DNA of 64,000 bases from Pseudomonas moorei (lineage in GTDB: Bacteria; Pseudomonadota; Gammaproteobacteria; Pseudomonadales; Pseudomonadaceae): the NCBI RefSeq assembly GCF_008801475.1, contig NZ_VZPP01000016.1, positions 1 through 64,000 on the forward strand, written 5' to 3'. Each line of letters opens with the position of its first letter. Within the stretch, counting starts at the first letter, position 1. Made by a program: the position numbers and the translations under genes. Shown here in pieces: positions 48,173-56,546 of the stretch. Under the pieces are notes generated by a model. It was not told where the DNA came from and did not search any database. It worked only from the letters and a program-made list of their open reading frames with translations.

Positions 48173-48772
48173 TTAACGTTCGCTGACTTGATCGGTGCCC
48201 TCCATGGGCGCTTTCCAGTCAAGCAGCTGTTGCGTGTAGCCATAACTGGCAGTTTGGTAATCGGTGATTGCCCGTATGATCAGCGGGTCAGTGGCCGTGG
48301 ATTCGCGACTCCCGGTCAATCTTCATCGTGACGCCGCAGCCCCTGACGGGGACTCAGAATCGCCAGGTCTTTGCCGTCGAACAGGCCCAGATGCTGATAA
48401 TGGCCAACGACTACGCTCGGCGGCAGCATGCTCTGCCGACGTTATGGTCGGCGACGAAGATAAAGATTGTATTGTCGAACCAGGGCTTTTTGCGAGCCTG
48501 ATCGAGAAACTCGCCAATGGCGTAGTCAGTGTACTTCATCGCGCCATCGCACCCATTACCGGATTTGATGTCGATCCGGTTGTCTGGATAGGTGCAGGGG
48601 CAATGGTTGGACGTCGTCATCAATTGCAGCAGGAACGGCGCGAGGGGCAAGCAGTTGAGCACTCAGACCGGTGGCGATCAACAGGCCCAGCACATTATTC
48701 CTTATGTCCGATCACGACCCAGCTTGCTTGCGGCGCGGTCGCGGGCCTGTGACTCGGGGATGAAAAACTCAT
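48173..48772 (-). pseudogene. Remnant of an LTA-synthase-type sulfatase/phosphoglycerol transferase
   Basis: Fragments in order on the minus strand: MSFSSPSHRPATAPQ...VVIGHKE then a stop (48772-48698); a sulfatase core PFLLQLMTTSNH...GAMKYTDYAIGEFLDQ...FDNTIFIFVADHN (about 48640-48440); after a deletion and frameshift, PPSVVVGHYQHLGLFDGKDL then a stop; after another shift the family C-terminus DPLIIRAITDYQTASYGY, ending in a stop at 48173. Intact members are about 600 residues; here roughly 200 codons survive. The catalytic-core phrases belong to the MdoB/LtaS group, not EptA. A clear dead gene. Confidence 0.85.
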
Positions 48773-48891
48773 AAATTGGCTGCTTTGGTCGCGTAAGTCG
48801 ACTCTGCGTCCTGCGGCCCTAGCCGTGAGCAACACTTGGCCTTAAGCTGCGCGGGCCAAGACGGCGGTTACTGTATACGGAGGAGATGCCG

Positions 48892-49575
48892 ATGCGAATT
48901 TTATTGGTTGAAGACAACCGCGATATCCTCGCCAATCTGGCTGATTACCTGGGGCTCAAGGGTTACACCGTGGATTGTGCGCAGGACGGTTTGTCGGGCC
49001 TGCACCTGGCGGCCACCGAACATTACGACTTGATCGTGCTCGACATCATGCTGCCCGGTATCGACGGCTACACCTTGTGCAAACGCCTTCGCGAAGACGC
49101 CCGTCGCGATACGCCGGTGATCATGCTCACCGCACGCGATCAACTGGATGACCGGCTGCAAGGCTTCAAGTCCGGTGCCGATGATTACCTGATCAAGCCC
49201 TTTGCCCTGTCAGAACTGGCCGCGCGCATTGAGGCGGTCATGCGTCGTACCCAGGGTGGCGGCCGCCGCACCTTGCAGGTCGGCGACTTGAGCTACGACC
49301 TCGATACGCTGGAAGTCACCCGCGAAGGTCGCTTGCTCAAACTCAACCCGGTGGGCCTGAAGTTGCTGGCTGTGCTGATGCAGAAAAGCCCTCATGTGCT
49401 GCGCCGGGAAATACTCGAAGAAGCACTGTGGGGCGATGACTGCCCGGACAGTGACAGTCTGCGCAGCCACGTTCATCAGTTGCGCCAAGTGATCGACAAG
49501 CCGTTCGCCAAGCCGTTGCTGCAAACTGTGCACGGCGTGGGTTACCGCTTGGCCGAGGGCCGTGATGGAGTTTAA
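48892..49575 (+). CDS. colR: OmpR-family response regulator ColR
   Basis: 227 aa. Receiver with phosphoacceptor D51 (LIVLDIMLPGIDG) and Lys in LIKPFALSELAAR; winged-helix DNA-binding domain at about 125-225 (LNPVGLKLLAVLMQ, SDSLRSHVHQLRQVIDK, VHGVGYRLAE). ColR controls lipid-A and membrane genes and metal tolerance in Pseudomonas. ATG 48892 is preceded by GGAG at six bases; an ATG at 48886 sits on the binding site and is rejected. colS overlaps its end. Confidence 0.93.
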   Translation: MRILLVEDNRDILANLADYLGLKGYTVDCAQDGLSGLHLAATEHYDLIVLDIMLPGIDGYTLCKRLREDARRDTPVIMLTARDQLDDRLQGFKSGADDYLIKPFALSELAARIEAVMRRTQGGGRRTLQVGDLSYDLDTLEVTREGRLLKLNPVGLKLLAVLMQKSPHVLRREILEEALWGDDCPDSDSLRSHVHQLRQVIDKPFAKPLLQTVHGVGYRLAEGRDGV

Positions 49576-50848
49576 ACAGAGCCTTTCCCAGCGCATCATC
49601 ATTGCCTTCGCGTTGATGAGCGCATTGGTGGCGGGCGCCTTTGCCATCGGTATTATCGCTACCGTACACCTGGTGGAGGAAAAGCTGATTTCGGCAAGCC
49701 TGGGTGGCGATCTGCAACGCCTGTTGATGATGGACAACGTTGAGGAATGGAGCCATCGCCCCGAACCGGATCAGTTGTTCTATTTCAGTGGCGGGCGTGG
49801 CGACTTCGAGCTGCCCAAGGATCTGCGGCACCTGGACGCGGGTTTTCACGAAGTGTTCCGCGAGAATCTGTCGTACCACGGGATAGTCGAAATTGTCGAC
49901 GGACGGCGTTATGTGCTGTTGCAGGACCAGAGCGACTTCGAAGAGCGCGAACGGATCCTGTTTGCCGTGGTGCTGGTGGGTTTCGTGCTCAGCTTGGCGC
50001 TGGCGGTTTTCCTCGGCTGGGTGCTGGCGCGCAAGGTAATGGCACCGGTGGTGCGCCTGGCCCGTCAGGTACGTCATCGTGACCAACTGTTGGGTTTGGC
50101 GCCGCCTCTGGCGCCGGATTACGCCGCCGACGAAGTGGGCGAGCTGGCGGTGGCTTTCGACGCCACGCTCGGACGCCTGCGGCAGGCATTGACCCGGGAG
50201 CGGCTGTTTACCAGTGATGTCAGCCACGAACTGCGTACGCCCTTGATGGTGCTGGCCAGTTCCTGCGAGTTGTTGTTGGAAAATCCCGGGATCGATCAGC
50301 GTGGCCATGCTCAGGTCGAACGCATTGCTCGGGCGTGTGAGGAGATGCGCGAGCTGGTTCAGACCTTCCTGATGCTGGCCCGCGCTCAGCGTGAAGATGC
50401 CAGCATGGCGCCACAGCAATCCGTTCGTCAGGTGGCCGATGGGCTACTCAATCTGTGGCGCGAGCCAATCGAGGAGAAGGGACTCGAGTTGATCTTCGAG
50501 CCAGGTAATCCACCCGCCACCGGTTACAACGCCACGCTCCTGCACGCGGTCATGGGCAACCTGCTGCGAAACGCGCTGCATTACACCGAGCACGGGTTCA
50601 TCCGCTTGACCCTGACGAGTAATGGGTTCCTGGTCGAGGACAGTGGCGTCGGCATTCCCGAAGAAAAACGTGAAGCCATGTTCGAACCTTTCGTCCGGGG
50701 CACCGAAAAGCGCGGCGAGGGCCTTGGGCTTGGGCTGTCTTTGGTCCAGCGAATTTGCGAAAACCAGGGCTGGAGCGTCAGCCTGACGACCATGGAACCC
50801 AACGGCTGTCGTTTCGAAGTGCAACTGCAGCCCTGGACTGTGAACTGA
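49565..50848 (+). CDS. colS: Sensor histidine kinase ColS
   Basis: 427 aa. Two helices (about 11-33 and 133-155) bracket a periplasmic domain with an ExxE motif at E126-E129 (FEERER), and E96 in GFHEVF. These are the places where P. putida ColS binds iron or zinc. HAMP then HisKA (FTSDVSHELRTPLMVL, catalytic His about 221) and HATPase (NLLRNALHYT, DSGVGIPEE, GEGLGLGLSL). It overlaps colR by 11 bases. Confidence 0.93.
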   Translation: MEFKQSLSQRIIIAFALMSALVAGAFAIGIIATVHLVEEKLISASLGGDLQRLLMMDNVEEWSHRPEPDQLFYFSGGRGDFELPKDLRHLDAGFHEVFRENLSYHGIVEIVDGRRYVLLQDQSDFEERERILFAVVLVGFVLSLALAVFLGWVLARKVMAPVVRLARQVRHRDQLLGLAPPLAPDYAADEVGELAVAFDATLGRLRQALTRERLFTSDVSHELRTPLMVLASSCELLLENPGIDQRGHAQVERIARACEEMRELVQTFLMLARAQREDASMAPQQSVRQVADGLLNLWREPIEEKGLELIFEPGNPPATGYNATLLHAVMGNLLRNALHYTEHGFIRLTLTSNGFLVEDSGVGIPEEKREAMFEPFVRGTEKRGEGLGLGLSLVQRICENQGWSVSLTTMEPNGCRFEVQLQPWTVN

Positions 50849-50923
50849 TCTCTCTTCACGGCCCTTCCTGGTTATTCAGTAAAACGTTACCCAGTAAAAC
50901 TTCGAAATGATTTGGCGTTTCAC

Positions 50924-50940
50924 TTAACTGTTTTTTTCAC
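50924..50940 (+). promoter_or_regulatory. Candidate ColR-binding site before the methyltransferase gene
   Basis: TTAACTGTTTTTTTCAC resembles the ColR motif reported for P. putida (pyrimidine pair, N, A, C/G, NN, Y, T5, C/G, AC), with one extra T in the run. It lies 72 bases before a gene whose P. putida counterpart is a ColR target. My recollection of the consensus is not exact. Confidence 0.45.
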
Positions 50941-51011
50941 AAAGGCATGACCTGACGCCGACAAGTCCCTACCTATGGTGGTCGGTACCACGAGATCAGG
51001 AGTCTTTGATA

Positions 51012-51683
51012 ATGGCAGATGGCCCGATCAAGCTGGCTTTCTCCGAGAAGTATGACGACCAGCACGCTCAACGAACCCTGTGCAAGCATACGGATGGGCT
51101 TGGGCGCCGTCTGTCCCACTGGCGGCATGAGCAATTGGCACGCAAGGCTCTGGCGCTGGCAGGCGATCCGGGGCTGGTTCTCGATTTGCCCTGCGGCGCG
51201 GGGCGCTACTGGCCATTGCTGGCAGAAAAAAACAACCGCGTGATCATCGGTGCCGACAACTCCAAGGCCCTGCTGCAGATCGCCATGCAGGCGCAACCGG
51301 TCGACGTGCTCAAACGCGTACAGACCTTGCAGACGTCCCCATTCGATATCGCCTTGCCTGATAACGCCGTTGACAGCATTTTTTGCATGCGTCTGTTCCA
51401 TCACATCGGCGAAACCGAGCATCGGTTGGCCATCTTGCGTGAACTCGTGCGCGTGACCCGCGACAGCGTGATCCTTTCGTTATGGGTGGACGGCAATTTC
51501 AAAGCCTGGAAACGCAAGCGCGCGGAGAAAGCCCGTGGGCAGAAGGGTTACCAAAACCGATTTGTATTACCGGCCGCTACTGTAGAAAACGAATTTGAAC
51601 AGGCCGGTTTCCAGATCCAGGAACAACTGGATTTTTTACCGCTCTATGCCATGTGGAGAATTTATGTATTACGCAAGAGGTAA
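51012..51683 (+). CDS. Class I SAM-dependent methyltransferase
   Basis: 223 aa. SAM motif I LVLDLPCGAGRYWPLLA (about 56-72); motif II GADNSKALL; post-II DNAVDSIFCMRLFHHI; a basic region FKAWKRKRAEKARGQK near 165 may contact a phosphorylated or polymeric substrate. The substrate is unknown; in other Pseudomonas it is encoded just after colRS and controlled by ColR. AGGAG lies nine bases before ATG 51012. Confidence 0.85.
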   Translation: MADGPIKLAFSEKYDDQHAQRTLCKHTDGLGRRLSHWRHEQLARKALALAGDPGLVLDLPCGAGRYWPLLAEKNNRVIIGADNSKALLQIAMQAQPVDVLKRVQTLQTSPFDIALPDNAVDSIFCMRLFHHIGETEHRLAILRELVRVTRDSVILSLWVDGNFKAWKRKRAEKARGQKGYQNRFVLPAATVENEFEQAGFQIQEQLDFLPLYAMWRIYVLRKR

Positions 51684-51687
51684 CAGC

Positions 51688-51831
51688 ATGGCAGAGCAAC
51701 GTGCGGCAGGAATGGAAGTCGTTCCCAAGGACACTGAAATGCGTCGCCATTCGTCGTTCAGCACGACAGACTGGTACAAACTCGACTACTTTTACAAGAC
51801 GGCGTTTGGCAGCGCTATCAAAGGTTTATAG
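51688..51831 (+). CDS. Small hypothetical protein (47 aa)
   Basis: Begins four bases after the methyltransferase stop, with GAGG eight bases before the ATG. MAEQRAAGMEVVPKD... ending DYFYKTAFGSAIKGL: an amphipathic C-terminal segment rich in aromatics and no signal. Not recognised. In P. aeruginosa the corresponding place holds inaA, a LPS kinase-like gene, but the sequence here does not look like a piece of InaA. Confidence 0.55.
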   Translation: MAEQRAAGMEVVPKDTEMRRHSSFSTTDWYKLDYFYKTAFGSAIKGL

Positions 51832-51833
51832 CG

Positions 51834-52061
51834 ATGAAACTCGAAGTTGCGCGAGGTTTGTTTCTGCTGGGAGCCTTGGCAGTCGCTTCACTGGCGGTGG
51901 CGGCCTGGGAGCAGCCCCGCATGCAAGTTCTCAGCTCGGTACACGGTGACGACCATTGTCCGTTGCCGCGAGTTGCCAAGGCATCCGTGGCAACCCATCC
52001 CGACCATGATTTATTGCTGTTCATGTTCGGACTCTCTCAGGGATTGAAGCCGCAAAGTTGA
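51834..52061 (+). CDS. Small secreted hypothetical protein (75 aa)
   Basis: Opens with a signal peptide or anchor (LEVARGLFLLGALAVASLAVAAWEQ), then a short His/Asp-rich mature part with one Cys (GDDHCPLPRV, THPDHDLLLFMFG). Two bases separate it from the previous stop. Probably periplasmic; not recognised, but in the position of PA4377. The HDDH-like residues could bind metal, which is only a guess. Confidence 0.6.
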   Translation: MKLEVARGLFLLGALAVASLAVAAWEQPRMQVLSSVHGDDHCPLPRVAKASVATHPDHDLLLFMFGLSQGLKPQS

Positions 52062-52078
52062 ACAGAATGAAGCCCAGG

Positions 52079-52110
52079 TAAAAGGCCTCGCAAGTGCGAG
52101 GCCTTTTTTT
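52079..52110. terminator. Bidirectional terminator between the colRS unit and mexW
   Basis: Stem AAAGGCCTCGC / GCGAGGCCTTT with loop AAGT and T7. Convergent genes end on both sides. Confidence 0.9.
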
Positions 52111-52151
52111 GCTGAGCGTTCCCGCACCGAGCGTTGGAACGACCGTTCGCA

Positions 52152-55100
52152 TCAGCGCTTGTCGGTTTTAGCCAGCAAGGTGTACACGCAAGGCAACACA
52201 AACAGCGTAAACAGCGTTCCGATGGACATCCCCGTTGCGATCACCGTACCGATATCGAAGCGGCTGACTGCGCCCGCGCCCGTGGCGATGATCAACGGCA
52301 CCATGCCGAAAACCATGGCGGCGGTCGTCATCAGCACCGGGCGCAGACGAATGGCTGCGGCTTCCTCTACGGCCTCGCGTGGTGTCAGGCCTTTATCCTT
52401 GCGCAACTGGTTGGCGAACTCGACGATCAGGATCCCGTGCTTGCTGATCAGGCCGATCAGTGTCACCAGGCCGACCTGGGTGTAGATGTTCATGCTCGAC
52501 CAGCCGAGGAAAAGAGGAAGCAACGCGCCGCAGATCGACAGCGGCACCGTGACCAGAATCACCAACGGGTCGCGGAAGCTTTCGAACTGGGCGGCCAGCA
52601 CCAGGAAAATGATCGCCAATGCCAAGGCAAAGGTGACCCATAGCGCACTGCCTTCCTGCACGTATTGGCGCGATGCGCCGGCATAGTCGACGGCAAATCC
52701 CGCCGGGGCTTCTTCCCGGGCGATCTGGCGCACGGCATCGATGGCTTCGCCCATGCTGACCAGCGGCACCCCGGAAAGAATGGCCGAGTTGAGTTGCTGG
52801 AACTGGTTCAATTGCCGAGGGCGCGCCCGGTCAGTCACGCTGATCAGGGTCGACAGAGCCAGCAGTTCACCCTTGCTGTTCTTGACGTAATAGTTGTTCA
52901 GCCAATCAGGGTTATCGCGAAATGCTCGTTCGACCTGGGCAATGACTTTGTAGCTGCGACCCTCGATGGTGAACCGGTTGATTTCCGCTTCACCCAGAAA
53001 GGTGGCCAGTGTGCCGCCCAGGTCCTGCATCGACACGCCCATCTGGGCCGCCTTGGCGCGATCGATATCCACGACAACCTCCGGCTTGTCGAAGGCCAGG
53101 TCGACATCGACGAAAGCGAACTTGCCGGACTCCATCGCGCGCTTTTTCACCCGGTCCATCACCTGCAGCAGCAACTCGTAATCGTTGGCGGTGTTGATGA
53201 CGAACTGGAAGGGCAGGCCCTCGCCAGTGCCGGGGAGGGACGGCAGGTTGAAACCGAAGACCTGCAGCCCGGCGATGCCCGCCAGTTTCGCCTGGACCTC
53301 GGGCAGAATTTGCATCTGGGTCCGGTGGCGCTCGTTCCAGGGCTTGAGCAGGAAGCCGCCGACCCCCGATTGCACACCGTTGAAGCCGTTGATCTGGAAC
53401 GAAGAGTAGTACTCGGGAAACGCCTTGAAGATCGTGATGAACTCGTCGGTGTAGGCGCTCAGGTAGTCGAGGTTGGTTGGTTGCGGGGCATTGGCCAGCA
53501 TGAAAATGATGCCCTGGTCTTCATCCGGTGCCAGTTCCGATTTGGTGAACTTGAGCAGCACCGGAATCAGGCACAGCACGATCACGGCGAACACCAGCAC
53601 CACCGGGCGGGTATTGAGCGTGCCGTGCAGCATGCTTTGGTAACGGCGCTTCAGGCTTTCGAAAATCCTGTCCAGGCGATGGGCCAGTCCGCTGGGGTTT
53701 TCATCGTGGCGCAGCAGCAGGGCGCACATCATCGGCGACAGCGTCAGGGCGACGACGCCGGAGATGACCACCGCGCCGGCGAGGGTCAGCGCGAACTCCT
53801 TGAACAGCGCTCCGGTGAGGCCGGTCAGGAAGCCGATCGGCGCATACACCGCTGCCAGGGTGATGGTCATCGAGACCACCGGCATGGCGATTTCCCGTGC
53901 GCCGTCGATGGCCGCGTCCAGTGGCGTCTTGCCTTCCTCGATGTGGCGGTGAATGTTCTCCACCACCACGATGGCGTCATCCACCACCAGGCCGATGGCC
54001 AGTACCATTGCCAGCAGGGTCAGCAGGTTGATCGAGTACCCCATCATCTGCATGAAGAACATCACCCCGATCATCGACAGCGGGATGGTGACCACCGGGA
54101 TCACCACCGAACGCAGCGCACCGAGGAACAGGAACACGACCACGATCACGATCAGCACCGCTTCGAACAGGGTTTTGATGACCTCATTGATTGAGGCCTG
54201 AATGAACAGTGTGGCGTCGTAGGCAATTTCGCCCTTGAGGTTCGGTGGGAGCTGGGCTTGCAGGTCCGGCATGATCTTGCGCACTTCCTTGATCACGTCC
54301 AGCGGGTTGGCACCGGGTGTCGCCTTGATGCCGATATACACCGAGGGCGTGCCACCGAAAGAGCTGATGGTGTCGTAGTTTTCCGCCCCCATCTCGACCC
54401 GCGCCACATCCCGGAGCAGCACACGGCTGTCGCCTTCGACCTTGAGCGGGATCGCGGCGAAAGCCTCGGCGGACTTGAGTTCGGTGTTGGCGTTGATGCT
54501 GGTGACGACGTACTCGCCTTTCACTTCACCGGCGGCAGAGAGAAAGTTGTATTTGCGCACCGCATCGGTCACGTCGCTGGCGCTCAGCCCGAAACCGGCG
54601 AGCTTCACCGGGTCCAGCCACAGGCGCATGGCGAACACCTGGTTGCCGAGAATCTCGGCTTCGGCCATGCCCGGCAGGGTTGCCAGTTTCGGCTGGATGA
54701 CCCGCGACAGATAGTCGGTAATCTGCGGGTTGCTCAGCTCCTTGCTGAAGAAACTGATGTACATCAACGCCGAGGCGTCGGCCGCCTGCTTGCTCAGGAC
54801 CGGATCTTCGGCGTCCTGGGGCAGGCGGTTCTTGACCTCATTGGCCTTGGCCAGCAGTTCGGTGAACAGTCGATCGCTGTTTGAGCCGACGCGCGCGTAA
54901 ATCGAGACCACCGAGAAGTTCTGGCGACTGACCGACGTCATGTAGTCGATGCCTTCGGCGCTGGCCAGGCTCTGTTGCATCGGTTGGGTGATGTAGCCCT
55001 GGATGGTCTCGGCGTTTGCCCCCGGATAGGCCGTGGTGACGGTGATCAGGGCATTTTCCATTTGCGGGTACTGGCGCAGCGGCAGCTTGCTCCAGGCCTG

Positions 55101-55178
55101 AAAGCCCAGCAGTACGATCAAGAGGCTGACCACGGTGGCAAGCACCGGGCGGCGGATGAACGGATCGGTAAAAGCCAT
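52152..55178 (-). CDS. mexW: RND multidrug efflux permease (MexW-like)
   Basis: 1008 aa hydrophobe/amphiphile efflux pump of the inner membrane, driven by protons. It begins FIRRPVLATVVSLLIVLLG. The proton-relay Asp pair is in GLVVDDAIVVVENI (about 400), and the relay Lys in LISKHGILIVEFAN (about 925). The two large periplasmic loops and the internal repeat are intact. The symbol is given by synteny with P. aeruginosa mexVW beside the DUF1513 gene; substrates are not predictable. No outer-membrane factor is adjacent. Confidence 0.88.
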   Translation of the reverse strand: MAFTDPFIRRPVLATVVSLLIVLLGFQAWSKLPLRQYPQMENALITVTTAYPGANAETIQGYITQPMQQSLASAEGIDYMTSVSRQNFSVVSIYARVGSNSDRLFTELLAKANEVKNRLPQDAEDPVLSKQAADASALMYISFFSKELSNPQITDYLSRVIQPKLATLPGMAEAEILGNQVFAMRLWLDPVKLAGFGLSASDVTDAVRKYNFLSAAGEVKGEYVVTSINANTELKSAEAFAAIPLKVEGDSRVLLRDVARVEMGAENYDTISSFGGTPSVYIGIKATPGANPLDVIKEVRKIMPDLQAQLPPNLKGEIAYDATLFIQASINEVIKTLFEAVLIVIVVVFLFLGALRSVVIPVVTIPLSMIGVMFFMQMMGYSINLLTLLAMVLAIGLVVDDAIVVVENIHRHIEEGKTPLDAAIDGAREIAMPVVSMTITLAAVYAPIGFLTGLTGALFKEFALTLAGAVVISGVVALTLSPMMCALLLRHDENPSGLAHRLDRIFESLKRRYQSMLHGTLNTRPVVLVFAVIVLCLIPVLLKFTKSELAPDEDQGIIFMLANAPQPTNLDYLSAYTDEFITIFKAFPEYYSSFQINGFNGVQSGVGGFLLKPWNERHRTQMQILPEVQAKLAGIAGLQVFGFNLPSLPGTGEGLPFQFVINTANDYELLLQVMDRVKKRAMESGKFAFVDVDLAFDKPEVVVDIDRAKAAQMGVSMQDLGGTLATFLGEAEINRFTIEGRSYKVIAQVERAFRDNPDWLNNYYVKNSKGELLALSTLISVTDRARPRQLNQFQQLNSAILSGVPLVSMGEAIDAVRQIAREEAPAGFAVDYAGASRQYVQEGSALWVTFALALAIIFLVLAAQFESFRDPLVILVTVPLSICGALLPLFLGWSSMNIYTQVGLVTLIGLISKHGILIVEFANQLRKDKGLTPREAVEEAAAIRLRPVLMTTAAMVFGMVPLIIATGAGAVSRFDIGTVIATGMSIGTLFTLFVLPCVYTLLAKTDKR

Positions 55179-55191
55179 GGGGGTTCCTTGA

Positions 55192-56340
55192 TCAGTCAGC
55201 GCGCGGCTGACTGTTCTTCTCGGCTAGGGTCTTGTCGTCGCTGATGGCGATGTGCGCACCGTTGTCCAGTTTGATTTGGCCGGCTGTAACCACTTTTTCG
55301 CCGTTCTGCACGCCTTTGGTGATCAATACCAGCCCGTCACGGCGCTCGCCGGTTTCGATGAAACGCCGTTCGGCGATCAGGATTGGCTGGCCTTTGTCGT
55401 CCTTTTCCACGCTGCCGTCTTCGGCCTTTTTCTGGGCGACTACATACAGAGAGTTACCGTATAGCGTGTAAGTAATCGCGCTTTCCGGCACGACGATCTG
55501 CGCCTGCGGGTCGGGCAGCATCACCTGGAGACTGGCGAACATCCCCGGCAGCAACTTGCCGTCCGGGTTGGCCAGCGTCGCGCGGACCTGCATGTTGCGG
55601 GTGCTGTTCTCGAGTTTCGGGTTGATCGCACTGATCGTGCCGGGGAAGGTCCGGGTCGGATAAGCCGAGACAATGACTTCAACCGGCTGGCCGATGGCGA
55701 TTTTCGGCACGGACTGCTCGGGCACGAAAAAGTCGACATACAGGCTGCTGAGGTCTTGCAGGGTGGCGATCATGGTGCCACTGGCCACATAGTCGCCGAC
55801 GTCGACCTGGCGTATACCGATGGTCCCGCTGAACGGTGCCAGGATGCTTTTCTTGCTCAGCGCCGCCTTGAGCTGATTGACCGTGGCTTTGCTCTTTTTC
55901 AGGACTGCCGAGAGTCGGTCGAACTCGCCTTTGGAAATGGCCTGGCTGCCTACCAGTTGGCTACCGCGACCGTAATCAAGTTGGGCCAGCCCCAGGTCGG
56001 CCTGGGCGGTTTCGAGCAGGGCACTTTCCACCGCGCTGTCGAGTCGCAGCAGGGGTTGGCCGGCCTTGACCTTCTGCCCTGACTCGAACTGCAGCTCGAC
56101 GACAGTACCGTCGGTCTCCAGACTCAGGTCCACGCCCTGTAATGCCTTGAGTGTGCCGACGGTCGGCAGACGCGCCTGCCACGGCTGTTCGGTGGCGGTG
56201 GCCACGGCGACACTGATCGGTGGTTTTGGCGCAGCGAAGCCTTGAATCATCGTGTAGATGGAGAAGGCTTTGTAACCGGCCAGGACCAGCACGATCAACA
56301 GAACAACACCCAACATGATCAGCATGCGGCGACGCAGCAT
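55192..56340 (-). CDS. mexV: RND efflux periplasmic adaptor (MexV-like)
   Basis: 382 aa, one N-terminal anchor helix (MLIMLGVVLLIVLVLAGYKAF), then lipoyl and beta-barrel domains (VGTLKALQGVDLSLETDGTV; SKKSILAPFSGTIGIRQVDVGDYV; MQVRATLANPDGKLLPGMFASL). It links the permease to an outer-membrane channel. Start ATG 56340 with AAGGAAC upstream. No lipobox, so it is membrane-anchored by its helix. mexW follows 13 bases on. Confidence 0.88.
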   Translation of the reverse strand: MLRRRMLIMLGVVLLIVLVLAGYKAFSIYTMIQGFAAPKPPISVAVATATEQPWQARLPTVGTLKALQGVDLSLETDGTVVELQFESGQKVKAGQPLLRLDSAVESALLETAQADLGLAQLDYGRGSQLVGSQAISKGEFDRLSAVLKKSKATVNQLKAALSKKSILAPFSGTIGIRQVDVGDYVASGTMIATLQDLSSLYVDFFVPEQSVPKIAIGQPVEVIVSAYPTRTFPGTISAINPKLENSTRNMQVRATLANPDGKLLPGMFASLQVMLPDPQAQIVVPESAITYTLYGNSLYVVAQKKAEDGSVEKDDKGQPILIAERRFIETGERRDGLVLITKGVQNGEKVVTAGQIKLDNGAHIAISDDKTLAEKNSQPRAD

Positions 56341-56440
56341 ATTTCCAGTTCCTTGGAGAAAATCAGGTGAGACAGTGGGGCACATTACCGCGAGTGGGAG
56401 CGTGAATCCAACTGCCACTTTTTACAGGCGGACGCAAAAT

Positions 56441-56531
56441 CTGTAGGCGTCGAGCTTGCTCGCGATAGCGGTGTGTCCGTCACCGCAATGTTGAATGCGC
56501 AGCCGCTATCGCGAGCCAGCTCGGCTCCTGC
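56441..56531. repeat. REP pair between mexV promoter and DUF1513 gene
   Basis: Arms CTGTAGGCGTCGAGCTTGCTCGCG and CGCGAGCCAGCTCGGCTCCTG, inverted. The first arm has one substitution and a one-base change of phase compared with the other copies. Confidence 0.75.
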
Positions 56532-56546
56532 AAAGGCAAGGCGTGT

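Noticed and set aside
48411-48662. Separate 83-aa protein within the pseudogene
   Set aside because: It is an internal fragment of a sulfatase-fold enzyme, without start signals or the catalytic N-terminal part.
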